This document shows positions 8,812 to 17,600 of a stretch of DNA of 64,000 bases, piece after piece (within the stretch, counting starts at the first letter, position 1; each line of letters opens with the position of its first letter). The notes beneath the pieces are model-generated. The model did not search any database, was not told the DNA's origin, and saw nothing but the letters and a program-made list of their open reading frames with translations. The stretch is from Leptolyngbya boryana PCC 6306 (lineage in GTDB: Bacteria; Cyanobacteriota; Cyanobacteriia; Leptolyngbyales; Leptolyngbyaceae). Made by a program: the position numbers and the translations under genes. The stretch covers positions 4,916,577 to 4,980,576 of the forward strand of contig NZ_KB731324.1 in assembly GCF_000353285.1 (NCBI RefSeq), read 5' to 3'.

Positions 8812-9684
8812 ATGAGTTTGATCGAACTGAGCTTAGATGCGACTGAAGAGGCGATCGATTGGATTCGATCGCTTCTCGCAACTGTAAACTACACAGGAGA
8901 GCTTCAAATCGAGAAAGGTGAATCTCCTTGGGCGTTTCATGTTCGGTTTTATTTAAGCGATCGTACGAAATTAAATCAGATCGAACAGGCTCTTTCTTCG
9001 TTGTATCGAACCGGAATGACAACAGAATTAGAAACCGCGATCGTCGAACAAAAAATAGAATCGACTGCTGAATCTTATCGAATCGGGAATCGTTTCGTTA
9101 TCGGTTCTGCCAATCAAACGGATGATATCGCGCTCAACATTCAAGAAAGTCTGGCATTTGGCAGTGGATTTCATCCCGCAACGATTCTCAGTTTGCGACT
9201 GATTGAACGGCATGTCACGCCTGGATTAGAAGTATTAGATCTAGGCTGTGGATCTGGAATTTTGAGTGTGGCGATCGCAAAGTTAGGCGCGAAAGTTTTA
9301 GCGATCGACAATGATGCGATCGCAGTTGAGGCAACTCAAACAGCAGTAGAACAAAATACAGTTCAAGATCTGGTCACGGTTCAATTGGCAAGTTTGGGAA
9401 AAGGAAGTGAGCTTGGACATTGGATGGGAGGCGAAACTGGGGAAGTGTCGGAGATCGAACCCAATGAAAATTTCGATCTGATTGTGGCAAATGTATTTGC
9501 GCGAATTTTGATTCGGTTGAGTGAGGATTTGAGAAAGGCAGTGCGATCGCCAGGGCGATTAATTTTGGCAGGATTTACGATCGAATACGAAGAGGAATTG
9601 ACCGAAACATTGGGAGCGTTAGGGTTTGAGTTATGTGATCGACTTCAAGAAGGAGACTGGATCGCACTCGCTTATCAAACCTGA
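8812..9684 (+). CDS. prmA: Ribosomal protein L11 methyltransferase
   Basis: 290 residues from ATG 8812; a TTG at 8788 would add eight residues of poor fit. PrmA trimethylates ribosomal protein L11 with S-adenosylmethionine. The N-terminal 110 residues form the L11-recognition domain. FGSGFHPATILSLRLI is the family substrate-loop motif, and VLDLGCGSGILSVAIAKLGA is SAM motif I. FDLIVANVFARIL is the catalytic NxxA-type motif, with VFA in place of the usual ILA. An acidic insertion GGETGEVSEIEPNENF precedes that motif. Single gene, convergent with the PHP gene. Confidence 0.9.
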   Translation: MSLIELSLDATEEAIDWIRSLLATVNYTGELQIEKGESPWAFHVRFYLSDRTKLNQIEQALSSLYRTGMTTELETAIVEQKIESTAESYRIGNRFVIGSANQTDDIALNIQESLAFGSGFHPATILSLRLIERHVTPGLEVLDLGCGSGILSVAIAKLGAKVLAIDNDAIAVEATQTAVEQNTVQDLVTVQLASLGKGSELGHWMGGETGEVSEIEPNENFDLIVANVFARILIRLSEDLRKAVRSPGRLILAGFTIEYEEELTETLGALGFELCDRLQEGDWIALAYQT

Positions 9685-9712
9685 ATTCACAACCTGAATT
9701 CCCGTTGAATAC

Positions 9713-9740
9713 AAAAAACCCCCGACCAAATCGCCAGGGG
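9713..9740 (-). terminator. Intrinsic terminator of the PHP gene
   Basis: On the minus strand an 8-bp stem (9733-9740 with 9719-9726, two G-T pairs) closes a six-base loop GATTTG and is followed directly by six T. It lies 82 bases beyond the PHP stop. It has no U-run on the plus strand, so it probably serves only the minus-strand gene. Confidence 0.8.
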
Positions 9741-9821
9741 TGAATCATCAGGGTGCATCTACCATTCCCCTATACCCAATAACCCCTCTCGATCCGGAAA
9801 ATTGGCAAAAATTTTCCCCAA

Positions 9822-10649
9822 TCAACGCTTCAATAATTCTGCCGCTTGCTTCACAGGCTCTAAGAGATCCAAAGAAACATGCAGGCTATTCAGCGATCGA
9901 AACTCATCCGTTTTCACGTCCGCAGGCATTCCGTGAAAATCACTGCCGCCCGTCATTAACAAGCCATACTTGGCGCACATCTCTTTTAACCGTTCTGCCT
10001 GCCACAACGTATGACTCGGATGAAAGACTTCCACGCCCATCAAACCCGCTTCGACTAATTCCGGCAGAATATCTTTCACAGGTCTACCTCGATACAGAAA
10101 CGGATGCGCCCAAACTGGAACCGCCCCACAGTCGCGTAAAAGCTTAATGCCATCGACCGCACTAAATTTTTCATACTGCACAAATGCAGGTTGAGCATCG
10201 CCGAGAAATTCATCAAAGGCATCGCGCGTTGATTCTACATACCCCGCTTTTACCATTGCAGCCGCAATATGCGGGCGACCTGGAGCCATGCCTTCACCCA
10301 TTTCGGGCAGTTCGATCGGATAGCCTAGTACTGCCAATTTATCGATCATTTCTTGAGCGCGACGTTTTCGACCTGCAAGGCGTTCGTTGAGCGGGGGAAT
10401 TAAGCGATCGCGATCCGGATAAAATCCCAAAATGTGCATTGAGCGATCGCGATAAACAGTACTCAATTCCAAGCCAGGCACAATCTCCAACTCAGGAGGA
10501 GCCGCCGCGATAGCTTCATCCCAGCCTGAAACGGTATCATGATCGGTAATTGCAAGCGCCCGGACACCTGATACCAAAGCTGCTTCGACTAGCTCAGTCG
10601 GCGTGAGCATTCCGTCAGAGAAAGTTGTGTGGCAATGTAGTTCTAACAT
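9822..10649 (-). CDS. PHP-domain phosphoesterase (RNase AM / YciV type)
   Basis: 275 residues. The PHP metal-binding signatures are in order: HCHTTFSDG at residues 5-13, ITDHDTVSGW near 36, PGLELST near 59, and a C-terminal GGSDFHG. Family members hydrolyse 3',5'-nucleoside bisphosphates or trim RNA 5' ends. The protein is cytoplasmic and of normal length. It is divergent from nei, with about 25 bases between the two starts, so their promoters overlap. Confidence 0.85.
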   Translation of the reverse strand: MLELHCHTTFSDGMLTPTELVEAALVSGVRALAITDHDTVSGWDEAIAAAPPELEIVPGLELSTVYRDRSMHILGFYPDRDRLIPPLNERLAGRKRRAQEMIDKLAVLGYPIELPEMGEGMAPGRPHIAAAMVKAGYVESTRDAFDEFLGDAQPAFVQYEKFSAVDGIKLLRDCGAVPVWAHPFLYRGRPVKDILPELVEAGLMGVEVFHPSHTLWQAERLKEMCAKYGLLMTGGSDFHGMPADVKTDEFRSLNSLHVSLDLLEPVKQAAELLKR

Positions 10650-10674
10650 GCTTCTAAGTTAACGCATTTTACTT

Positions 10675-11493
10675 ATGCCTGAAGGTCCCGAAATTCGCCA
10701 AGCTGCCGATCAACTCGCCGCCGCACTCGTCAATCAACGGGTGACAGAAATGTTCTTTGCGTTTGAGCATCTGAAGCCTTATGAAGCAGAATTTATCGGA
10801 CATTGTGTGACGGCAGTGCGGACTCGTGGCAAAGGTATGGTGATGAGTTTTAGCAATCAGCTTTACATCTACAGTCATAATCAGCTTTATGGACGTTGGT
10901 ATGTCCGCAAGTTGCATTCCTATCCACAGACAAATCGACAGCTTAGATTAGCGATTCATGCCAAAAAATCGGCATTGCTTTACAGTGCTTCTGATATCGA
11001 AGTACTCCAACATTCAGATCTGGCTACCCATCCCTTTCTGAGCCGAATTGAATTAGATGTACTCGATGAGGCAGTCACCGTAGAACAGATTGCACAACGG
11101 TTTCGAGACAAGCGGTTTTATCGACGACAGTTGCCGATTTTATTGTTAGATCAGCATTTTTTAGGTGGATTGGGTAACTATCTTCGCAGTGAAATTTTAT
11201 TCGTTGCAAAGGTGTTTCCGACCTTACGCCCAGTGGACTGTTCAGACCAGCAAATTGAAGCTCTTTCGCAAGCAGTTCTATCCGTGACTCAGCAATCTTA
11301 TCAGACGAAAGGAATTACGAATGATTTAGACATAGCAATGCGGCTCAAGACACAAGGCTACAAACGCGGCTACTATCGGCACTATGTTTTTAATCGAGAC
11401 AATCAACCTTGTTTTGTGTGCGGAACCTCGATCGTCAAAGAAATTCTGGGCGGACGGCGACTATATTACTGTCCACATTGCCAAGCGAAGTAA
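10675..11493 (+). CDS. nei: Endonuclease VIII (DNA glycosylase/AP lyase)
   Basis: 272 residues. MPEGPEIRQAAD gives Pro2 and Glu3, the catalytic pair of the Fpg/Nei family (after Met removal). The helix-two-turn-helix motif LLLDQHFLGGLGNYLRSEIL follows, then a C-terminal zinc finger with CFVCG and YYCPHC. The 'MPEGPE' start and YSHNQLYGRW favour Nei (oxidised pyrimidines) over MutM. It acts in base excision repair in the cytoplasm and ends 114 bases before the TIR operon. Confidence 0.9.
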   Translation: MPEGPEIRQAADQLAAALVNQRVTEMFFAFEHLKPYEAEFIGHCVTAVRTRGKGMVMSFSNQLYIYSHNQLYGRWYVRKLHSYPQTNRQLRLAIHAKKSALLYSASDIEVLQHSDLATHPFLSRIELDVLDEAVTVEQIAQRFRDKRFYRRQLPILLLDQHFLGGLGNYLRSEILFVAKVFPTLRPVDCSDQQIEALSQAVLSVTQQSYQTKGITNDLDIAMRLKTQGYKRGYYRHYVFNRDNQPCFVCGTSIVKEILGGRRLYYCPHCQAK

Positions 11494-11606
11494 TCATACA
11501 TCACAGCCTTCAAGGCTTAAGACTCTCTGTATTTCTCTGATTAGATCTTGGCATTTGATACAACGAATCGCTACTCTAGGGTTGCCCCTGAAATTTTCTG
11601 GAATTG

Positions 11607-12290
11607 ATGAGCGAAACAAAAGATTTCTTTATCAGCTACAACCGGGCGGATAAACAATGGGCGGAATGGATTGCCTGGACGCTCGATGAAGCGGGATATT
11701 CGGTCTTGATTCAGGCATGGGATTTTCGTCCGGGTGGTAATTTTATTTTAGACATGCAGAGGGCAGCCGCAGACTCGAAAAAGACGATCGCGGTTTTGTC
11801 AGAGTCTTATCTTAAGTCGTCTTTTACTCAGCCAGAATGGGCGGCAGCATTTGCACAAGATCCGCAATCTCTGGAGCGTAAATTGATTCCGGTACGGGTG
11901 AAGGAATGTAAACCAGAAGGAATGCTGCGATCGATTGTTTACATTGATTTGGTGGGACTTGGGCAGGAAGAAGGTCGGCAAGCTTTATTAGATGGGCTGA
12001 AGCCAACGGGGAAACCTGCTCAAAAACCAAAATTTCCTGGAGAAGAATCACCAAAGCAAGAAGCTCCAAAAACGGTTGCATATCCAAGTGCATTGAGCCG
12101 AGTCCAGCAGGTTGTAGAAAAGGGCTTGCAGAAACGACTTGAAAGCTTAGCAGCAGACTATGAGGCAGTTGCAAATCAGATTAGCTATACCAATAATGCT
12201 GCGGATCAGAAAAGATTAGAGCGTCAATTAACTGAAATTGCAGAAAAGATGGAGAAAGTAGCAGCAGAACTTGATAGTTTGGGAAAGTAA
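11607..12290 (+). CDS. TIR-domain effector with C-terminal coiled coil (conflict-system gene 1)
   Basis: 227 residues from ATG 11607. Residues 1-140 are a bacterial TIR domain: DFFISYNRADKQWAEWIAW, then WDFRPGGNFILDMQRA, IAVLSESYLKSS and TQPEWAAAF. The Glu of PEW is in the position of the NADase catalytic glutamate. A Pro/Lys-rich linker (145-160) leads to a coiled coil, 165-227, ending EKMEKVAAELDSLGK. That coil resembles the N-terminus of the next protein. TIR enzymes of this kind deplete NAD or make cyclic ADP-ribose signals in immunity. The stop is one base before the next start, so the gene opens a tight operon with VMAP, MoxR and vWA/FGE genes and is its most obvious effector. Confidence 0.88.
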   Translation: MSETKDFFISYNRADKQWAEWIAWTLDEAGYSVLIQAWDFRPGGNFILDMQRAAADSKKTIAVLSESYLKSSFTQPEWAAAFAQDPQSLERKLIPVRVKECKPEGMLRSIVYIDLVGLGQEEGRQALLDGLKPTGKPAQKPKFPGEESPKQEAPKTVAYPSALSRVQQVVEKGLQKRLESLAADYEAVANQISYTNNAADQKRLERQLTEIAEKMEKVAAELDSLGK

Positions 12291-12291
12291 G

Positions 12292-13623
12292 GTGAGCAAT
12301 CTGTACCAAGTTAAGTTAGAACGATTGGCAAAGCAGAAACAACGCTTGGAGGATTTGACTGCTGATTATCAGGCGATTTCGGACGATATCAGTTCTAAAA
12401 TTAGCAGTGTAGATCGTCAGCGACTTGAAAGAGATCTCAAGCAATGTGAAAAAGAGATGGAGCGAGTCGCAGAAGTTTGCGATCGACTCGAAGCAGAACT
12501 CCAGAAATTTCAGTCGAAAGTAGATGAAACGCAAACATTGATTGACCTTCTTAGCCCAATTCAGTTTGAGGTCGTCATCAAAATTTATCGAAACTGTCTC
12601 GCAGAAGGTCGCGCTCGATCGATTCCTGATACTTTAGAAGCGCTTGTTCAGCAGTTGACAGATCTTCCCAAAGACCTGCTTGTACGGTTTGTCGGTCTTC
12701 TGATTCGAGAGCCAATTGAACAAAATGCTCTAAAAGCTTGGGCGATTCAACAGGGGATGACTCTACCAGAAGCAGAAGTACGCACAGCCGAAATTTGTCT
12801 CATGATCAAGGTAAAGACGCGAGGCAATCCATCGCTTGGATATCTGGTTGAAGCTGCGATCGCTCATGATCCCGATCCCTGGGATTCCAAACTTGAACCG
12901 ATTAAAACTCCAATCCCGATTCCATTCGCGCCCGACCCAAAACGCGCTCCCGGATATGCTCAAGAAGATTTGCCACAGATTTTAGATCAGCTCCTTGCAA
13001 CCTGTGGAAGCCAATATCAAATTCCTTTGAGTGATTTGGTGATTCAATGGTTTCTACCGATCGAGCTAATGAGCTTACCGCTAGAGCATTGGCAAATTCA
13101 AATTGGCAGAATTCAGAAACAATGTAATGGGTTGAGGTGTAAGGCAGTGATTGTTCGGTCTTCTGATCGGCAGTATTACTTACCCGCATCAGGAGATTGG
13201 AAGAAGTATTGGCTGCGTTTGCTAGATTGTCGAGAGTCTCGCTGTGCTCAAACGCTTGAATCTTTAGACCCAATCAAAGGCAGAACGACAATCAACTGGA
13301 TCAAGACGCAAGTCGTCGGCTGCAAGTTTGTCGAACATCATGAATTGCAGAAACAAGAAAGACTTTGGGATGCGCTATTGGGTCAGGGCTTGCCTGTTGC
13401 GCTTTGGATGCGTCAGTCAAAGGGCGATGCTGAGAAAGCTAAAAAAGTGATGCAATCGGTTATGAAATGCTCGATCGCTGAGTTGCCCGATTCTTTAGCA
13501 AGACATCGACAAAAGGCTTTATCTCATGACTGCGAGACTGATAGGCTAGAAGCTGCTTCGCTCTGCTTATTGCTGGATAATCCATTTCGCCCCTTTCCGA
13601 CTATTGATTACCAAAGTGCCTAA
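12292..13623 (+). CDS. VMAP-like protein of a vWA-MoxR-VMAP system (conflict-system gene 2)
   Basis: 443 residues from GTG 12292, one base after the TIR stop. Residues 1-85 are a coiled coil (RLEDLTADYQAISDDISSKI) similar to the TIR protein tail. Residues 85-200 form a helical domain starting LIDLLSPIQFEVVIKIY, perhaps an effector-associated domain. Residues 215-443 match the vWA-MoxR-associated protein (VMAP) C-terminal region: IQWFLPIELMSLPLEHW, KAVIVRSSDRQYYL, GLPVALWMR and LLLDNPFRPFP. In the predicted ternary systems VMAP links the ATPase/vWA sensor to the effector. Assignment is from remembered family pattern and neighbours; a profile search would settle it. Confidence 0.75.
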   Translation: MSNLYQVKLERLAKQKQRLEDLTADYQAISDDISSKISSVDRQRLERDLKQCEKEMERVAEVCDRLEAELQKFQSKVDETQTLIDLLSPIQFEVVIKIYRNCLAEGRARSIPDTLEALVQQLTDLPKDLLVRFVGLLIREPIEQNALKAWAIQQGMTLPEAEVRTAEICLMIKVKTRGNPSLGYLVEAAIAHDPDPWDSKLEPIKTPIPIPFAPDPKRAPGYAQEDLPQILDQLLATCGSQYQIPLSDLVIQWFLPIELMSLPLEHWQIQIGRIQKQCNGLRCKAVIVRSSDRQYYLPASGDWKKYWLRLLDCRESRCAQTLESLDPIKGRTTINWIKTQVVGCKFVEHHELQKQERLWDALLGQGLPVALWMRQSKGDAEKAKKVMQSVMKCSIAELPDSLARHRQKALSHDCETDRLEAASLCLLLDNPFRPFPTIDYQSA

Positions 13624-13625
13624 CT

Positions 13626-14621
13626 ATGCCAAGCTCTAATCGACCCAATTGGAATATCTACCGGGGAGATGGTCAACCTCAAGACTCGATCCAGCTTCCT
13701 GCGCCTCCCAGTTGGCGACAGTTTAGAGATGATGCAGAAGGTGCGATCGAGCAGCAACAGAAAAAAGGCGAAACGTTTCAACCCCCTGACGTTGCGATCG
13801 AGATGGTGAATGCGGCGTTAGCCTTGCGGCGACCGCTTTTGATTACTGGAAATCCGGGGACTGGGAAATCTTCTTTAGCCTATGCGGTGGCGCGAGAGTT
13901 GGGATTAGGAACGGTTCTGAAATGGGCGATTACGACTCGAACAACGCTCAAAGATGGGCTGTATAGTTACGATGCGATCGCTCGGCTTCAAGATGCTCAA
14001 GCCAGCGGGCAAGACAATCGACAAGAAACGGGGAATTACATTACTTTGGGTGCTTTGGGAACGGCTTTTCTGGCGGCTGATCTACCGAGAGTATTGTTAA
14101 TCGATGAAATTGATAAAAGCGATATTGATTTGCCGAATGATTTGCTGAATTTGTTTGAAGATGGGGAGTTTCCGATTCCAGAATTACAACGATTAGAGAT
14201 GTCGGAGACTCCAGTGCGAACGCTCGATCGAGAAAATGGCAAGCAGCGCAAAGTGACGATTCGAGATGGGGTGGTGCGTTGTCGAGCTTTTCCTTTGGTG
14301 ATTATGACGAGCAATGGGGAGCGAGATTTTCCGCCGCCTTTTCTGCGTCGGTGTTTGCGGTTGAGAATGCCAAATCCGAGTCCGAAAGAGCTTGAAGCGA
14401 TCGTAGAAAAGCACTTAGGAGAACAAGCTGCACAGCAGTCGAAAGCTTTGATCGAATGGTTCTGTGAGCAGATTGATGCAGGCGCAATTTTAGCGACAGA
14501 TCAACTGCTCAATGCGATTCATCTGAGAACTCAGGAGCGAACCAAAGCGACAAAAGAATTCAAGCTCAGCGATTTAGAGCAGCGATTGCTAAAAGATTTG
14601 AGTAGTCCAGAGGAGGTGTAA
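13626..14621 (+). CDS. MoxR-type AAA+ ATPase (conflict-system gene 3)
   Basis: 331 residues. Walker A GNPGTGKSS begins at residue 75, Walker B VLLIDEIDKSD is near 159, and sensor 1 lies in VIMTSNGERDFPPPFLRR near 226, with the Arg finger in that segment. The N-terminal 70 residues (YRGDGQPQDSIQLPAPPSW) are typical of MoxR proteins in vWA-MoxR-VMAP systems. The start is two bases after the VMAP stop and the stop is three bases before the next start. MoxR ATPases remodel partners carrying vWA domains; here it probably transmits a sensing event to the TIR effector. Confidence 0.88.
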   Translation: MPSSNRPNWNIYRGDGQPQDSIQLPAPPSWRQFRDDAEGAIEQQQKKGETFQPPDVAIEMVNAALALRRPLLITGNPGTGKSSLAYAVARELGLGTVLKWAITTRTTLKDGLYSYDAIARLQDAQASGQDNRQETGNYITLGALGTAFLAADLPRVLLIDEIDKSDIDLPNDLLNLFEDGEFPIPELQRLEMSETPVRTLDRENGKQRKVTIRDGVVRCRAFPLVIMTSNGERDFPPPFLRRCLRLRMPNPSPKELEAIVEKHLGEQAAQQSKALIEWFCEQIDAGAILATDQLLNAIHLRTQERTKATKEFKLSDLEQRLLKDLSSPEEV

Positions 14622-14624
14622 GGT

Positions 14625-17600
14625 TTGGACTATCCGATCGCACATCTCAAAGCGCTCTTAAGCGATCGTGTAGGACTTGAACTGAGTCCTATCGAATTAG
14701 CTGAGATTTTGTGGTTGGCATTGCAGCAAGGAGAGATTGAACCAGATGAATCGGAAACTCCAGCATTACAGACTCCAATAGAACAGAATCAAGAAGTCGA
14801 ACCCGTTTCAGATCCAATTCGATCGAATTCTGAATCGGCTGCTGTGGTGACAGAACCACCAAAACCTTTGGAAGAAGAGGAAGCCGAGGAATCAGAACCG
14901 CGATCGCAAGAATCTGCTTTACCTGTGAAGATTCCAGAGTCAGTTGCATTACGAAATCGCCAAGCAATTGCTCGATCGATTCGTCCGTTGATGCGGAAAG
15001 TGGCATCGAAACAACGTAGGTCGATCGATGAAGAGGCAACCGCGATTCAAATTGCTGAAACGCAAACTTGGAGTCCGGTTGTGCAGCCTGATCCGGAGCG
15101 ATGGTTAGAGTTAGCGATCGTGATTGAGGTGACGAATCTTTTGGAGGTTTGGCGGGATACGATCGCTGAATTTCAGCAATTGATGGAGCGGCATGGGGCA
15201 TTTCGGACAGTACGAACTTGGCAATTGAAGCCGAATGAAGATGGAGAGCCGCAGCTATTTCTACAGACGGTAGCCGGGTTACGCAGTCGGGCGCGGAGTC
15301 CGAGAGAGCTACTGGATTCGGCTGGACGAAGGTTGATTTTATTGCTGAGTGATTGTACTTCGAGGGCTTGGCGTTCAGGAAAGATACCTGAACTCCTGGA
15401 ATTATGGTCGCAGGAAAATCCAGTAACGATCGTGCAGCTTTTACCGGAGTCGTATTGGGAGCGAAGTGCATTGTCGGCAGGCTATCCGGTTGGGTTGAAG
15501 TCGAGATTACCGGGCGCGCTCAGTCGAGATTGGAGCATTGAAGGACTTTCAGCACGACAGCGACAACGATTGCCAGAGGGGTTGAATTTGCCTGTGGTGA
15601 CGATGCAGCCTGAAGCTTTTCGGCAGTGGGCGAAAGCTCTCTCTGCGATGGATGAGCAGCAAACGATTGGAGTGGTTTTGAATTTACAAGCTTTTCCGAT
15701 GCCGTCTCTGGCTCAAGCGGCTCCTTTAACGGCAAAACAGTTAGTTCAGCGATTTCGGTCTACTGCGTCTGCAAAGGCTCAAGAACTGGCAGATATGATG
15801 GCGGTTTTGCCTGTGAATTGGTCTGTGATTCGGCTGATTCAGAAGAATTTGCCTGCCGATGAGACAGAGAATGCATTGTATTTAGCAGAGATTTTCTTAA
15901 GTGGATTGCTGCATCCGATCGATGCTCACTACGATTTTGTCGAAGGAGTGCGGGAGGTCTTGCTGAAAACGATTCCGATTTCTGAGGCTCAGGCGGTTGG
16001 GGAAGAGGTGACGGAGGCGGTGTTTAAGCAGTTGCCGTCTGAGGTGCAAGAGCGGGTGAATGCGGATATTTCGCGCAGGTTTGGGGAGGGTTTGAGTTAT
16101 TTTGAGGCGTTTTTGATTCCGGATTTGCCTTGGGGAGAGTCGGCTGCGAGTGAGATTTTTCCGTTTGCGCGGGTGGGACGGCAGGTGTTGGCACAGTGGG
16201 GGGAAGAGTATGCGGCTTGGGCAGAAGAGCTAGCAGGATCGAGTCAAGTTTCGGAAATTCCGCTGTTGCAAGAGTTTGATGAAGCAGCGATCGAGGAAGA
16301 GAATGCAGCGATCGCTTGGTTTCGAGAGCGACAATTTGAAGTTCAATCATTCCGATCGAATGAAATGGAAGTGTTCGATCGATTTGCGTTGGATCTGGGC
16401 GATCATTACGATGTGCTAGCGCCTGTTCTTATGCAGATGAGACGGGCTTTTTTGCGGAAGCAAAGAGATTTTCACTATGCTTTGGGTGAGATTTCGGAGG
16501 AGATGATTTCTCGCTGTGTTGGGTTTGGGCATAACCTTCTGAATGCAGAGTTGCTGACTGAATTTCACTACGATCGAGCAACTAAGATGATTCGAGGAAC
16601 GATGGCAGATCAGCCTTATCTGGCTGAGTTTTTTATGGGCGAATGGTTTGAGCGATATATCTATCAGAAAGTTGCGAATCTGCTTCGAGAGCGAGATTTG
16701 AGGTTTAGCTCTCTGAGTCATGTAACTGTTACTTTGCCTCACCGCGATCGTTTTGAGCTGGATCTATTCTTTTTAGTAGAAGGTCAGCCACTTATGATCG
16801 AATGTTTCACTGGCAAAGAAATTGAAAATATCCTCCGCAACGCTTCTCCATATATTGGAATACTAGGATTTCCTAGTTCTCAATTCCTGTCTGTTGGACT
16901 AGATCTGACGCGATCGCAGGTTAATAATCCTCCATCTTTTTTAAGTGGGCTAATTATTGCAAATCGAGAAACTTATTTAGCTCAAATTCAAGTAATGCTG
17001 GGGATTTTGGGAATTTCTCCTGAGCCTTCACTGCCGACGTTTAGCTTTGAGGTGATTACAGTCAACGAGCGAGGAGAAGTAATCGATCGTCGTCCGGGTC
17101 AAGCCAGTTACTATCGAGAAGAACTTGCAAAAGGTGTATTTCTCGATATGGTTGAGATTCCCGGCGGAACCTTTTGGATGGGGGCAGCAGATGGGGAACT
17201 AGAAGCGAGAGATAATGAGAAACCTAGGCATCAAGTCACGATCGAGCCTTTCTTTATGGGTAAGTTTACGGTGACTCAGGCGCAATGGAGAGCGATCGCG
17301 GAATTGCCAAAAATTAATCGAGACCTTAACCCAGATCCATCGAAATTTAAGGGAAAGAATCGACCTGTTGAGCGGATTTCTTGGGAGGATGCGATCGAGT
17401 TTTGCGATCGCCTAAGTCGGAAAACAGGACAGCTTTACCGTCTACCAAGCGAGGCTGAATGGGAATACGCTTGTCGGGCTGGAACAACCACACCGTATCA
17501 CTTTGGAGAGACGATTACACCTGAAATCGTGAATTATGACGGCAATTACATTTATGCAAATGCGCCAAAAGGGATTTATCGAGAACAAACGATCGAAGTA

